Positions 27,083 to 36,493 are shown, counted from the first letter of the stretch. The stretch is 64,000 nucleotides of DNA from Bermanella sp047621325 (GCA_047621325.1 JBLHLT010000014.1:1-64000), one strand, 5' to 3'. Numbers and translations: made by a program. The notes: generated from the sequence alone by a model not told the origin.

Positions 27083-29110
27083 ATGGATATGAAAATGAAG
27101 AAGAATATAAACTTATCGGTCGGTATGAAAGTTGGAGGTGGCTTCTTCCTTGTTACTCTCATGTTAATCATTGCTGGTTCTGCTGGGTTTCTAGGGGCGG
27201 TCAAGCTTGGTGAAACCATAGGCTATATGTCAGATAGTGCATGGCCTGCCGCTGAGGGGGGGACCCTCATGTCCATTTCAATTCAAAAACAAACTGCCAA
27301 TACTCGTAATGTCAGTTCGGGCTTAGCCCCAATGGATGAAAACCAAAAAAGCAGCATGGCGCTCATTAAGGAAAAAGCGATTCAGGGAATAAAAAATATA
27401 GAAGATTCTAACTTACTTAGTGTTGAAAAAATAAATAATCTAAAAAACCTTTATGATGAGTTTAATAGTGATCAAGCAAAACTACTAGAGGCCCATGAGC
27501 GGTTTGTTACCGCACGATCTGACGCTTTTAAAGGGTTTGAACAGTTTGATAGCTTTATGAAGGTGTTAGACTACTATAACGCACAAATTTTTAGCCTGCC
27601 TAGTATCAATGTGGATGATAAATTTGATTTAATAAGTAGCTTTTTTCTATCAAAAAATGCATTGCAAACCCGATTTTATTATTTGCAGCGTTTATTAGGT
27701 GGTGAAAACGAAGAGGTGATGTTAGATGAATTGGAAGGTGCAAAAGAATATTTAGAGGACGAAGTTATCAATCTTACTGAGCAAGAACTTATAGATAATA
27801 TGGTTCGAAGTGGCGAGTTTGAAGCTAAAAATACCTACCCAGAAGTATTAGAAATTTTATTGGAAAAACACACTCAACAATTTGATTTGGTTTTCTCTAC
27901 TTTCGCAGAATTTAATGCGGCGCAAGCGTCTTACAGTTTGAGTGAAGAGCGATTATTAAATAACAGTCGAGATATCACCGATACCATCAATCAGTTAGTC
28001 GCCACTAAAACAGAATCGGCAGATGGCACCAAAAACGCGGTTTATCAAACAATTATACTTGTAGGCATTATCGGGATTCTATTTGCTGTATTGGCAACAA
28101 TCTTTTGTATCGTTAGCGTCGTCAAGCCCATTATTGAAGCGGGCAAGTATATGAAAGAAATTGCAGTTGGGGATGGTGATTTAACGGTGAGGCTTCCTGT
28201 AAAAGGGCGTGATGAAATCGCTTATATGGGGAAAAACTTCAATACATTTGTTGAAAAAATTCATGATGTTATAGAACTAATTATTCAAGTTGCGCAGAAA
28301 CTCTCGGCATCGGCAGGTCATCTGACATCGGTTTCTGATGCCACCAGTATCGCCACGGAAAAACAACAATCTGGTAGTGCACAAATTGCGACAGCATTGT
28401 GTGAAATGAGCAGTACGGCTCAAGATGTGGCAAAAAACACCTCTTCAGCTGAAGACGCTTCAAAATCGGCTAATCAGCAAGTATCCCAAAGTCAAATTGC
28501 CGTTGATGAAAATAAAAATGCCATTGGAGTTCTTGCTTCAGATATGGAGCAAGCGGCTACGGTCATACAGCAATTGGCCGAAGAAAGTGAGGCGGTAGGT
28601 AATATTCTTAATGTCATACGCAGTATTGCGGATCAAACTAACTTATTGGCGTTAAATGCTGCGATTGAAGCGGCAAGGGCAGGGGAACAAGGGCGAGGGT
28701 TTGCTGTGGTGGCCGATGAAGTCAGAACCCTAGCCCAGCGTACGCAGGAATCCACGACTGAAATTCAAACGGTTATTGAAGGGCTGCAAGGTAAATCCCA
28801 AGATGCTATGGCGGTTATGGAAGGCAGTCGAGATAGAGCAGATAAAAGTGTCGCTAGTGCTGATAAAGTGAAAGAGTTATTAGAAGGGGTTACTCAGGCA
28901 GTAACAATGGTATTGGATATGAATGTTCAAATTGCCACCGCTGCCGAAGAACAGGTATCGGTAACAGCGGAAATAAGTCAAACGGTTGATACAATTAATA
29001 ATATGTCAGTGGAAACCGCTACTGAAGCAGCAAAAGCAAAAATAGAAGCGAACAAGGTAACCGAATTGGTGGATAAAATGCAGGCACTAACCAAACAATT
29101 TAAAGTATAA
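27083..29110 (+). CDS. Methyl-accepting chemotaxis protein with long helical sensor
   Basis: A 675-residue chemoreceptor. TM1 is about 18-40, a helical periplasmic ligand-binding region about 41-320 (HBM-like in length) follows, then TM2 about 322-350 and HAMP, then the signalling hairpin. The hairpin tip ADQTNLLALNAAIEAARAGEQGRGFAVVADEVR is the canonical receptor tip. Downstream of the orphan GlpV-like protein by 131 bp, same strand. It may sense ligand directly or through that binding protein. No CheB/CheR pentapeptide is seen at the C-terminus (TKQFKV). Confidence 0.9.
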   Translation: MDMKMKKNINLSVGMKVGGGFFLVTLMLIIAGSAGFLGAVKLGETIGYMSDSAWPAAEGGTLMSISIQKQTANTRNVSSGLAPMDENQKSSMALIKEKAIQGIKNIEDSNLLSVEKINNLKNLYDEFNSDQAKLLEAHERFVTARSDAFKGFEQFDSFMKVLDYYNAQIFSLPSINVDDKFDLISSFFLSKNALQTRFYYLQRLLGGENEEVMLDELEGAKEYLEDEVINLTEQELIDNMVRSGEFEAKNTYPEVLEILLEKHTQQFDLVFSTFAEFNAAQASYSLSEERLLNNSRDITDTINQLVATKTESADGTKNAVYQTIILVGIIGILFAVLATIFCIVSVVKPIIEAGKYMKEIAVGDGDLTVRLPVKGRDEIAYMGKNFNTFVEKIHDVIELIIQVAQKLSASAGHLTSVSDATSIATEKQQSGSAQIATALCEMSSTAQDVAKNTSSAEDASKSANQQVSQSQIAVDENKNAIGVLASDMEQAATVIQQLAEESEAVGNILNVIRSIADQTNLLALNAAIEAARAGEQGRGFAVVADEVRTLAQRTQESTTEIQTVIEGLQGKSQDAMAVMEGSRDRADKSVASADKVKELLEGVTQAVTMVLDMNVQIATAAEEQVSVTAEISQTVDTINNMSVETATEAAKAKIEANKVTELVDKMQALTKQFKV

Positions 29111-29124
29111 ATTGTTTGAAAAGC

Positions 29125-29919
29125 TCATGGTTTTGCATTAGATAAATTATCGCGCAGACTGGCCATGTCTTTCAAGCGGTTAAACCAAAAAGGCGCGCCC
29201 AATGAAATTAATATACTGCTAAAGATAATACCTAGCCAATGACTTAAAGTGGAGACTTCAAAAGAAAAATAATAGCTAGGCCATTGTTTGGGTGTTATCT
29301 CAAAATGTAATGAAGATAAGTGGTTTTGTATCGTATCGCTTTGTATTTCAGGTGCAGATGTTTGCGTGTTGAGTTGACCTGCCAATATTAATGTTTGCTG
29401 GCGAAAAACACTATCATGATTTAATTGGCTTAACAATGAGAAGCAATTAAGTTGAAACACAAAACAAAGCACAAAAGCTAACGCGATACTGATTTGGTGC
29501 ATCCATTGTTTAAAGCGCTGGCTCATGATTTCTTCAAGGGTTTGAAAGTGATCTTGCACCTTCTTTTTTAGCTGTTCTTTTTCTTCAATGCTCACATCAC
29601 GAGTATTATTAATAATAGTAATGAGTTCTTGTTGGCCAATACTGGTGAGCTTTAATCGATTACCAGGGATATTGAGTGGCAAGGCAGTGGCATAGAGCCC
29701 ATTAGGAAATTGATTTTCAATATGATTAAGAATCGCTTTTGTTACTTTATGTTCAACAAAGTCCATATTGTTAAAAAATTGATTCAAAACTACTTTAAGG
29801 TTTTTAAATCGTAGGTTCAGTGCAGCTTGTGCTCCGTGTACCAATGCGGTGACCAGTAAACTAAACAGTAGCATTATTGAAATAAATCCAATTAAAATGC
29901 CCAGCACATCCATTAACAT
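29125..29919 (-). CDS. Integral membrane protein of unknown function
   Basis: A membrane helix near 5-30, a helical coil-rich middle (about 40-130, with EEKEQLKKKVQDHFQ), then two or more helices near 145-165 and 225-245. The final segment (GAPFWFNRLKDMASLRDNL) recurs in unnamed bacterial membrane proteins I remember without function. No enzyme motif visible. Its end faces the chemoreceptor gene and the start is divergent from the flavoprotein gene. Confidence 0.6.
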   Translation of the reverse strand: MLMDVLGILIGFISIMLLFSLLVTALVHGAQAALNLRFKNLKVVLNQFFNNMDFVEHKVTKAILNHIENQFPNGLYATALPLNIPGNRLKLTSIGQQELITIINNTRDVSIEEKEQLKKKVQDHFQTLEEIMSQRFKQWMHQISIALAFVLCFVFQLNCFSLLSQLNHDSVFRQQTLILAGQLNTQTSAPEIQSDTIQNHLSSLHFEITPKQWPSYYFSFEVSTLSHWLGIIFSSILISLGAPFWFNRLKDMASLRDNLSNAKP

Positions 29920-30100
29920 GACTTTCCCTTACAACTTTTTATTTGGGCTAAGTATGCCAGTCTAACGCCATAGGCACTAGCCATTTGCTTGCCTATCTAT
30001 TGCGGGTGTCCTTTAAAGTCAACAATCTGTTCTAAAGTAACCTTGTTTGCATAAATATTGAGATTTAGTATCACAGTATAATCGGCATCAGGAATTGGCC

Positions 30101-31477
30101 ATGACAACGAACATTGAATCAGCAGAGGCAAAACCTAGGTTAGCTGTAATAGGTGCTGGTTTAGCTGGGTTGTCTGCTGCTTGGTTGTTAAGTAAGCAGT
30201 ACTGCGTGACATTGTATGAACGTCATCAAAGCGCAGGTATGGGTGTATTCACAACTGATTATCATTCAAATGGTTTAAGCACACGTATCGATATACCTTT
30301 ACGCATTTTTACACCAAGCTATTACCCTAGTTTATTTGCCCTTTATGAATACTTGGATATTGAAATGGAAGCCAGTGATCATGCTGGGGTGTTTCAATAT
30401 CTAACTGATACTCATTCTATTACCCCTTTCTTTCAGTATCATAATCGTCAGTTACTTGGTTTGAAACTAAGTTATTTAAATCGTAATAGTTTGACCAAAA
30501 CAGGTTTGGCACTGGCTTATCAACAATGGTGTTTCTTTAAAGCTATAAAAAAAGATTTTCTAAATAATAGATCCTATTTAGCGGGTATTACTTTTAAAGA
30601 TTATTTATCTAGCCGAGAATTCTCATCTCAATTTATTGATCATATGTTATTGCCGGCATTGGCCGTAACACTAACGTGTGATTTTGAATCCGTAGGAAAT
30701 TATCCTGCTGATTTAATCTTAGAATATTTAACCTGTGGCGTGATGAAACAAGGCATTGTGCGTGCAAAGCTAGGAGTGGATGGTATCATTCCTAAGATCA
30801 CAAAAGGTTATGAAGTGAAGTGCTCCCATGAAGTGATAAAGGTTGAACAAGGCGCAGGTAATGTTCGGGTGACGGTTAAAGATACTCAAACCAATCAAGC
30901 AACGGTTGATGAGTTTGATCAAGTTGTGGTGGCGTGCCAGGCTGATATTGCGGCAAATATATTATCGCTTAGTGATGATGCTTTGCAGCAACAACAAGCA
31001 AGGTTGCTTAGCTCTATTCCTTTAGAGCATTCAACCATGGTATTGCATACGGATTCTACGCTTATATTTGATGCAAAAAAATCAAGCCCTGTTAGTTACT
31101 TGTTAAGTGAAAATGAAAGCAGAGCGGCCACCACGGTGGATTTAACCAAGGCGTTTAGCACTTATAAAGATCAGCAGCCTGTTTTTCAAACTTGGCATCC
31201 TATTAAGCAACCTGCGCCAGATTCAATTATCAGCCAAGCGCAGTTTTCACGCCCATTGGTTACATTGGAGAGCCGTCAATCTATTAAACAACTGCAACAG
31301 CTTAACAAACAAAGCCCAGTTAAAATTTGTGGCTCGTACATGGCTAATCGCTTTCCATTACTGGATGCCGCCGTTGAGTCCAGTGTGGCAATAGCAAAAG
31401 AACTGGGTGTTGAGGTGCCATGGGAGGCAACGACCTCAGAGCAGGGATGTGATGCCAATGCAGCCGTTTATACTTAA
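30101..31477 (+). CDS. FAD-dependent amine-oxidase-fold protein (NAD(P)-binding Rossmann)
   Basis: The N-terminus has the dinucleotide-binding fingerprint VIGAGLAGLSAAWLL..YCVTLYER and the helix that follows (SAGMGVFT), as in flavin monoamine oxidases and fatty-acid flavoproteins. Further on are DHMLLPALAVTLTC and a C-terminal FAD-binding strand (KICGSYMANRFPLLDAAVES). ATG 30101, with AGGA upstream, is the chosen start. The stop overlaps the start of the methyltransferase by one base, so they are translationally coupled. The pairing recalls flavoprotein plus methyltransferase genes that modify unsaturated acyl chains, but the substrate is unknown. Confidence 0.75.
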   Translation: MTTNIESAEAKPRLAVIGAGLAGLSAAWLLSKQYCVTLYERHQSAGMGVFTTDYHSNGLSTRIDIPLRIFTPSYYPSLFALYEYLDIEMEASDHAGVFQYLTDTHSITPFFQYHNRQLLGLKLSYLNRNSLTKTGLALAYQQWCFFKAIKKDFLNNRSYLAGITFKDYLSSREFSSQFIDHMLLPALAVTLTCDFESVGNYPADLILEYLTCGVMKQGIVRAKLGVDGIIPKITKGYEVKCSHEVIKVEQGAGNVRVTVKDTQTNQATVDEFDQVVVACQADIAANILSLSDDALQQQQARLLSSIPLEHSTMVLHTDSTLIFDAKKSSPVSYLLSENESRAATTVDLTKAFSTYKDQQPVFQTWHPIKQPAPDSIISQAQFSRPLVTLESRQSIKQLQQLNKQSPVKICGSYMANRFPLLDAAVESSVAIAKELGVEVPWEATTSEQGCDANAAVYT

Positions 31478-32394
31478 TGAATAATAAACACCAATGGCCC
31501 GCTGAATTTGGCCAAGAGTTTCACGATCTACAAGATATAGTTCTTAACTTCAATTGCCAAAATTTAGAGCTAGATGGCAGCTGGGGAAACTTAGGTTATT
31601 GGCTCGATGAAAATGGTAAAGCTATTAATCGCTATAGTATGGCGGCAGCTAGGCTGGCAGATTTATTAGGGAGTTTCACTCAATTGAAACCTTCCCATAA
31701 CGTGTTAGATGTGGGTTTTGGTTGTGGCGATCAAATCATTTATTGGCAACATAAGTTTGATGTGAAGAATATCTGGGGCATTAATTATTCAAAGATACAA
31801 ACACAATATGCCCAGCAAAAATTATCAGCGTTTAACTGTGCTGCACAGATCACCCAAGGTGATGCGGCTCAGTTCAATGCATGGCAAACTCTCCCATGTG
31901 AGTTTGACCGTATTATTGCGTTAGATTGTGTCTATCATTTTGTAAATAAACCGAGCTTTTTTAAACTATGTGCCGATCATTTTAATTTTCAAAAAGAGCG
32001 TGATGCCGGCGTTGATCAAGAGTTAGTATTAACCGACTTGGTATTGTCAAGGCCAATACGTAATCCTATTCACTTTTTACTATTGAAGTTGATTTGTTAT
32101 TTTAGTCATATACCGTTTGCAAACCTTAAGGTTCGTAAAGAGTATGAAGCGCAATTAGTGCAGGCTCATTTATACCTATACGAATACAAGGATATATCCG
32201 CACAGGTGATGCTGCCTTTTTCGCAGTGGGTATTTGAATTTAGGCAAGATGTAAAAAAGCTTGATGATCAACATAGCGCGATTAAAAATATTAGCTGGTC
32301 AAAATATATAGGAACAGCCCTGTTCTTACGCTGGGCTGTTCGTCATAATGTTTTTCAATATGTGATGATGCGTATTCGGCCAGATCAAGCCTAG
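31477..32394 (+). CDS. SAM-dependent methyltransferase coupled to the flavoprotein
   Basis: A 305-residue class I methyltransferase. Motif I is NVLDVGFGCGDQIIYW, followed by GINYSKIQTQYAQ (motif II), ALDCVYHF and a basic C-terminus. The fold resembles the cyclopropane-fatty-acid synthase and type-11 enzymes. The start overlaps the stop of the FAD protein (TAATG), so the two are produced together. Together they could reduce or desaturate and methylate a lipid, but this is inferred. Confidence 0.75.
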   Translation: MNNKHQWPAEFGQEFHDLQDIVLNFNCQNLELDGSWGNLGYWLDENGKAINRYSMAAARLADLLGSFTQLKPSHNVLDVGFGCGDQIIYWQHKFDVKNIWGINYSKIQTQYAQQKLSAFNCAAQITQGDAAQFNAWQTLPCEFDRIIALDCVYHFVNKPSFFKLCADHFNFQKERDAGVDQELVLTDLVLSRPIRNPIHFLLLKLICYFSHIPFANLKVRKEYEAQLVQAHLYLYEYKDISAQVMLPFSQWVFEFRQDVKKLDDQHSAIKNISWSKYIGTALFLRWAVRHNVFQYVMMRIRPDQA

Positions 32395-32398
32395 GATT

Positions 32399-33232
32399 TT
32401 AAGTTTGATCTCCTACCTGTTCTTGGCTTGCAGTACTTTCAAATGAGGTACCCTTAAACAAGCTTTGCTCGTTTAATGCTTCAATAACTCGTTCAGATAT
32501 ATCTGTTGCCATTGCTCGCTCTAAACGTACATCTAATACGTAGGCTTTAACGGTTAGATTGTAATAAAAATCTTTATCAAATACAGGGAAGACCGTAGCG
32601 GTTATGGGCTTTTTCAAGTAAACATAATGGCTGCATTTTGCCGCATTTAGAGCGATGGATTTCAACTTTGCAACTGGAATGCTCACAGGTAAGTGCAGTT
32701 TAATGGCCACCAATTCATTCAGCTCACCACTATTGGCATTGCTAATGGGCATTTTTAAAATGTCACCATTAGGTACGGTTATTAAGTTGTCGTCAAACGT
32801 GCGCAGTTTAGTGGTGCTTAAATCTAAGCTGGTGACCTCGCCATAATGTTCCCCGATTTGCACCATGTCACCTACTTTAAAGCGAGGTGCTACCGCCATC
32901 ATCACACCGGCCACAAAATTTCGAATAGCATCTTGTGAGGCTAAACCCAGTGCTAAACCGAGTGAGCCAAGAGAAGCATAAACAATGGATTGCGGTGGCT
33001 TTAAAATAATAAAAACGATGTAGTGAATGGTGATTACCCAAATCATAATGCGCACAGCAGGAAAGATTTGAGATAACTGAATTCTATATTTTGGCTTGTA
33101 TGCCACTAAAGTATCAATCGACCAGCGAGTACCAAATAATAACGTCCAAGTGGCTAGAATAACGCCCACAATAGACAACAGCGTAGTGAAAGAAAAGAGT
33201 GAGAAAAACTGCTGAACAATATTATCTTCCAT
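32399..33232 (-). CDS. MscS-family mechanosensitive channel
   Basis: A short MscS-type channel of 277 residues: two to three membrane helices, the pore helix region ASLGSLGLALGLASQDAIRNFVAGVMM, the beta domain (FKVGDMVQIGEHYGEVTSLDLSTTKLRTFDDN) and a cytosolic alpha/beta cage. It lies 7 bases downstream of the ATPase-like gene on the same strand, so it is in one transcript with it. It could release solutes under hypo-osmotic stress, or be gated by the partner. Confidence 0.85.
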   Translation of the reverse strand: MEDNIVQQFFSLFSFTTLLSIVGVILATWTLLFGTRWSIDTLVAYKPKYRIQLSQIFPAVRIMIWVITIHYIVFIILKPPQSIVYASLGSLGLALGLASQDAIRNFVAGVMMAVAPRFKVGDMVQIGEHYGEVTSLDLSTTKLRTFDDNLITVPNGDILKMPISNANSGELNELVAIKLHLPVSIPVAKLKSIALNAAKCSHYVYLKKPITATVFPVFDKDFYYNLTVKAYVLDVRLERAMATDISERVIEALNEQSLFKGTSFESTASQEQVGDQT

Positions 33233-33239
33233 GGGGCAC

Positions 33240-34424
33240 CTAGTATAAATAATTCATAGAAATCAAATAACGAATAACAACAGCCGATGTAATTAGTTTT
33301 AAGCTGTAAGCATCGCTGCGAGTAATTTCTTCATTTTTATCTAAAAGACCTAAAACCCGTAAATGCTCTAAAATCATTTTGCTTTCATTTAAACTGATCC
33401 TAAAAATTCGGTGATGCTCTTTGATTGAAAGTTGGCCGTGAGTGCTGATTTCGGCCAATGTGAAAAGTTCACCTTGTGTTAGATTTTTAAGGGAGGTCAT
33501 GTCTACCTCTTGTGGGGACATGATGAAAATACTTTGTGGTTTGGTGCCATAGGTTAAATTGTTTAAACAATAAAATAATCCCAGTTCAACGCAGCCTTTA
33601 CTGCGTTTAGCCACTTCATTTACTGGGCTTTTTTCCTGAGCTAACTCTTCAATAGAAATATCATTAATGGTGTGAAAACCCCCATAAGAAAAACGCTTAA
33701 TTAATAAATCTCGAATTTGGCGCTCATTAAAATTAGGAATTTGTTGCTGGTGAGAAAATAAATTTTCAAATTGATACCCATAACAAAGCCGACGCCATGC
33801 TTGCTCTTCACTGGCGAGCACCCAAAAATGAAGCCCTCGTGTGGCTAAAATAATGGCACTTAATGTGTCTATGACAATTTGAGCATCAATCGTACGTTGT
33901 ACAAGAAAATGAATGTTATCAAGCACAATCACTTGAGCGGGTACTTGATGAATGGCTTCAATAAATTCAGTTAATTCATATGCTTTAGGCTCAATGGCTA
34001 ATAAGCGGCCAATGATATCAATCACATCTTGTTCAGTGCTGAGGCGACGCTCCAAACTCAATAACTTAAACGCTTGATTTTGCTGCTTAAGTTCTTGAGT
34101 AAACAAATTAAGCAAGGTGGATAAGCCGGTGCCTTTTTCACCATATATGCCGCAGCTCACATTTCGGCCGCCTTGCCACAGGCGATAGCAGTCTCTTAAA
34201 AATTCAATATCTTTACGTTCGATAATACGAGAGTCTAAGCCCCCTAACGGGCCGTCATAAAATGCACTTTTAAGACTATCATCAAGCGATATGTAAAAGT
34301 CGGTTTGATAAAAGCGGCTTACTTGATCAAGTGGTACAGTGGAGTCTTCTTTACTTGGAAACCAGCGCTCTTTGGCTTCTTGCCAAACTTCGATGATAGA
34401 TTGTTTGATGTTGATCATATACAC
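33240..34424 (-). CDS. P-loop AAA-type protein with a non-canonical Walker A, partner of MscS
   Basis: A 394-residue soluble protein. Residues 95-103 read GEKGTGLST, which matches GxxxxGK[ST] except that the lysine is replaced by Leu101. Walker B is VIVLDN near 165-170. The C-terminal 90 residues have a helix-turn-helix character (LSIKEHHRIFRISLNESKMILEHLRVLGLL). It is directly upstream of mscS, seven bases apart. Loss of the lysine usually abolishes ATP hydrolysis, though nucleotide binding may survive. The protein is therefore more likely a regulator or scaffold than an active ATPase. I do not know a named family. Confidence 0.6.
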   Translation of the reverse strand: MYMINIKQSIIEVWQEAKERWFPSKEDSTVPLDQVSRFYQTDFYISLDDSLKSAFYDGPLGGLDSRIIERKDIEFLRDCYRLWQGGRNVSCGIYGEKGTGLSTLLNLFTQELKQQNQAFKLLSLERRLSTEQDVIDIIGRLLAIEPKAYELTEFIEAIHQVPAQVIVLDNIHFLVQRTIDAQIVIDTLSAIILATRGLHFWVLASEEQAWRRLCYGYQFENLFSHQQQIPNFNERQIRDLLIKRFSYGGFHTINDISIEELAQEKSPVNEVAKRSKGCVELGLFYCLNNLTYGTKPQSIFIMSPQEVDMTSLKNLTQGELFTLAEISTHGQLSIKEHHRIFRISLNESKMILEHLRVLGLLDKNEEITRSDAYSLKLITSAVVIRYLISMNYLY

Positions 34425-34511
34425 GTCACCCTGATGATGTCATCAGTATGCCAGTGTTATAAGGTCAGTACCATTGATGGCGTAAGTGGATGAAAATAAA
34501 ATATGAAACCA

Positions 34512-34546
34512 AAATTAAAAGACCGGCTGAAAATGAGCCGATCTTT
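34512..34546 (-). terminator. Rho-independent terminator of the PhoD-like gene
   Basis: AAAGACCGGCT (34518-34528) pairs with AGCCGATCTTT (34536-34546) with one mismatch. On the minus strand a T-rich tail follows. It lies 10 bases beyond the stop of the phosphatase gene. Confidence 0.8.
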
Positions 34547-34556
34547 CTTTTGGGCT

Positions 34557-36320
34557 TTAAGAAATGGTTAAGCTATTTTCACCGGCTTTAACCAATGCCG
34601 TGGCGCTACGAGATGTGACTTCTTGGAAAGAGTTCGACAAAATGGTATCCACATAATGCCATTGGGCTTTAGCTTGATCAGCAGTAAAAGTGACGGTCAT
34701 GAATCCACGATCACGCAAGTTACAGTATTTAAGGTTTTCGATTAACCCCACAATTCCCGCTTCATAGGTTGACGCAGATGCAGCCGGAATATTCAGGTAA
34801 TACTCAAGACCTGGCGATGAAACCGAAGACGTTGCAAATTCAACCCCCACATTATCACCACTTAAATCTTTAAGGTCACTTGCCCAGCCGTTATGAGTAT
34901 CGCCAGCTAAAACCACCAAGTTTTTACCGTAAGCTTTAGCGGTTTGCAAAATGGTTTCACGTTCAGCGGCATAACCGTCCCACGCATCTAAATTATAAGG
35001 CACAGCGGGTAACTGTAATTGCGCCATGACTTCATCGGTTAATTTATCTTTGTTTGCAGCAAAGTAGGTTTTTTCTGCATCGCTAAGGCTTGGATCACCT
35101 GCTTGCATGCGCCCAGCTAGTACTGCCAGTGCGCCTAGCTCGCTGTACTCTTCTAGTGTCATTAAGGTAAGAGCAACCGCTGCGGGTAAATACATGCTGC
35201 CCATTAAGACTTGTTGGCCCAGTAACTGCCATGTGCCAGTACTGTTACCCAATTGAGTTTGTAGCCATTGTAATTGCTCTGAACCTAACATGGTGCGGCT
35301 GGCATCGCTAATGTCTTGGGTGAATGTGGCGCTATCAAACGCGCCTGTGGTTGGGTCCATGTAATTGGCGTAATCCAATTGAATATCACGGGCCAATACA
35401 CGGGTATCGAGCATGTGCAGATCTACTAAATCACCAAACTGAAAACTGCGATAAATTTCCAGTTCGTTGTCTTGTGCAATGGGGCGAATAGGCAGCCATT
35501 CAAAGTAGGCTTGAAGGGCTGCTAATTTGCGCGTTTCAAAATCTCCTTCCCCTTCGTTGTGATTTTCTGCGCCATTTTTATAGGTGTCGTTACACACTTC
35601 ATGGTCATCCCAAACCGTAATAAAAGGTACGCCACCATGCAGAGCTTGCAAGTCAGTATCCGTACGGTATTGGCCATAACGGGTGCGGTAATCACTTAAT
35701 GTAAATAACTCACCTGCTGGTAGTACTTCACGGTTTAATTGCGCCGCATTATCACTGGCATAACCGCCGCGAGGGTATTCATAAATGTAATCCCCCAAAT
35801 GTAATACCGCATCAATGTCATCCATTTGGGCGGCTAGGTTGTACACATTAAAGTGACCAGCAGGATAGTTTGCGCATGAGATCACCGCCAGTTTGGCAGA
35901 AGCGATGGCCCCTTCAGGGAGTGTTTTGGTTTTACCCGTGGTAGTGGTTTCACCGTTGGCAATAAAACGATAAAAATATTGGGTGCCTGGGGTTAAATCA
36001 ATGGCATCCACTTTTACGGTGTAATCACGGTCTTGATTAGTGAGAGTGTCACCGCTGTTGACGATATTGGTGAAGGCTGCATCGGTGGCGATTTCCCACG
36101 CGACATTAATAGACGCGGTTTCTTCAGGAGTCACGCGTGTCCATAAAATAATGGCAGTTTGAGTAGGGTCGCCACTGGCCACGCCATGATTAAAGCTGAC
36201 GCTCACATCACGGTCGCCGTCTGAACTGTTACAACCCATCAGGCCAGAGGAGATAACCGCAGCCCCCACACCTTTTGCCGTTAAGATTAAAAAGTCACGG
36301 CGTGAAATGCTTGTTCTCAT
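34557..36320 (-). CDS. phoD: PhoD-family alkaline phosphatase/phosphodiesterase, Tat-exported
   Basis: The N-terminus SRRDFLILTAKG is a twin-arginine signal, so the protein folds in the cytoplasm before export. A Cys in SGLMGCNSS could also make it a Tat lipoprotein. The core has FNHGVASGDPTQTAIILWTRVTP, LHLGDYIYEY, VWDDHEVCNDTY and LVVLAGDTHNGWAS, the metal and catalytic blocks of PhoD (Fe/Ca). The length of 587 is typical. It should release phosphate from phosphoesters. It is divergent from the TetR gene, with a palindrome in between. Confidence 0.9.
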   Translation of the reverse strand: MRTSISRRDFLILTAKGVGAAVISSGLMGCNSSDGDRDVSVSFNHGVASGDPTQTAIILWTRVTPEETASINVAWEIATDAAFTNIVNSGDTLTNQDRDYTVKVDAIDLTPGTQYFYRFIANGETTTTGKTKTLPEGAIASAKLAVISCANYPAGHFNVYNLAAQMDDIDAVLHLGDYIYEYPRGGYASDNAAQLNREVLPAGELFTLSDYRTRYGQYRTDTDLQALHGGVPFITVWDDHEVCNDTYKNGAENHNEGEGDFETRKLAALQAYFEWLPIRPIAQDNELEIYRSFQFGDLVDLHMLDTRVLARDIQLDYANYMDPTTGAFDSATFTQDISDASRTMLGSEQLQWLQTQLGNSTGTWQLLGQQVLMGSMYLPAAVALTLMTLEEYSELGALAVLAGRMQAGDPSLSDAEKTYFAANKDKLTDEVMAQLQLPAVPYNLDAWDGYAAERETILQTAKAYGKNLVVLAGDTHNGWASDLKDLSGDNVGVEFATSSVSSPGLEYYLNIPAASASTYEAGIVGLIENLKYCNLRDRGFMTVTFTADQAKAQWHYVDTILSNSFQEVTSRSATALVKAGENSLTIS

Positions 36321-36382
36321 TATGAATACTCATCAGATAATGTAATGAGCCGTCATCTTATGAGTGAATTGTTAAATTATAG

Positions 36383-36398
36383 TTAAACGTACGTTTAA
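36383..36398. promoter_or_regulatory. Perfect 16-bp palindrome between phoD and tetR
   Basis: TTAAACGTACGTTTAA is self-complementary over 16 bases. It lies 62 bases upstream of the phosphatase start and 95 bases before the TetR start. It resembles TetR-family operators in symmetry, but it differs from the GACGATCGGTC element that precedes both tetR and the OYE gene. Confidence 0.5.
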
Positions 36399-36468
36399 TA
36401 AAAAATGCATTGTTCTATCTGTGCAACCCAGCGTTCTTAGCTGATTATTGATCAAAGCTTTCATTCCA

Positions 36469-36480
36469 AGACGATCGGTC
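36469..36480. promoter_or_regulatory. Putative operator copy 1 upstream of tetR
   Basis: AGACGATCGGTC lies 13 bases before the TetR start. The same 12 bases, extended to AGACGATCGGTCT, recur at 37154-37166 before the OYE gene. Identical copies ahead of the regulator and its neighbour suggest a shared TetR operator. Confidence 0.65.
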
Positions 36481-36493
36481 ATACTCTTACCAC

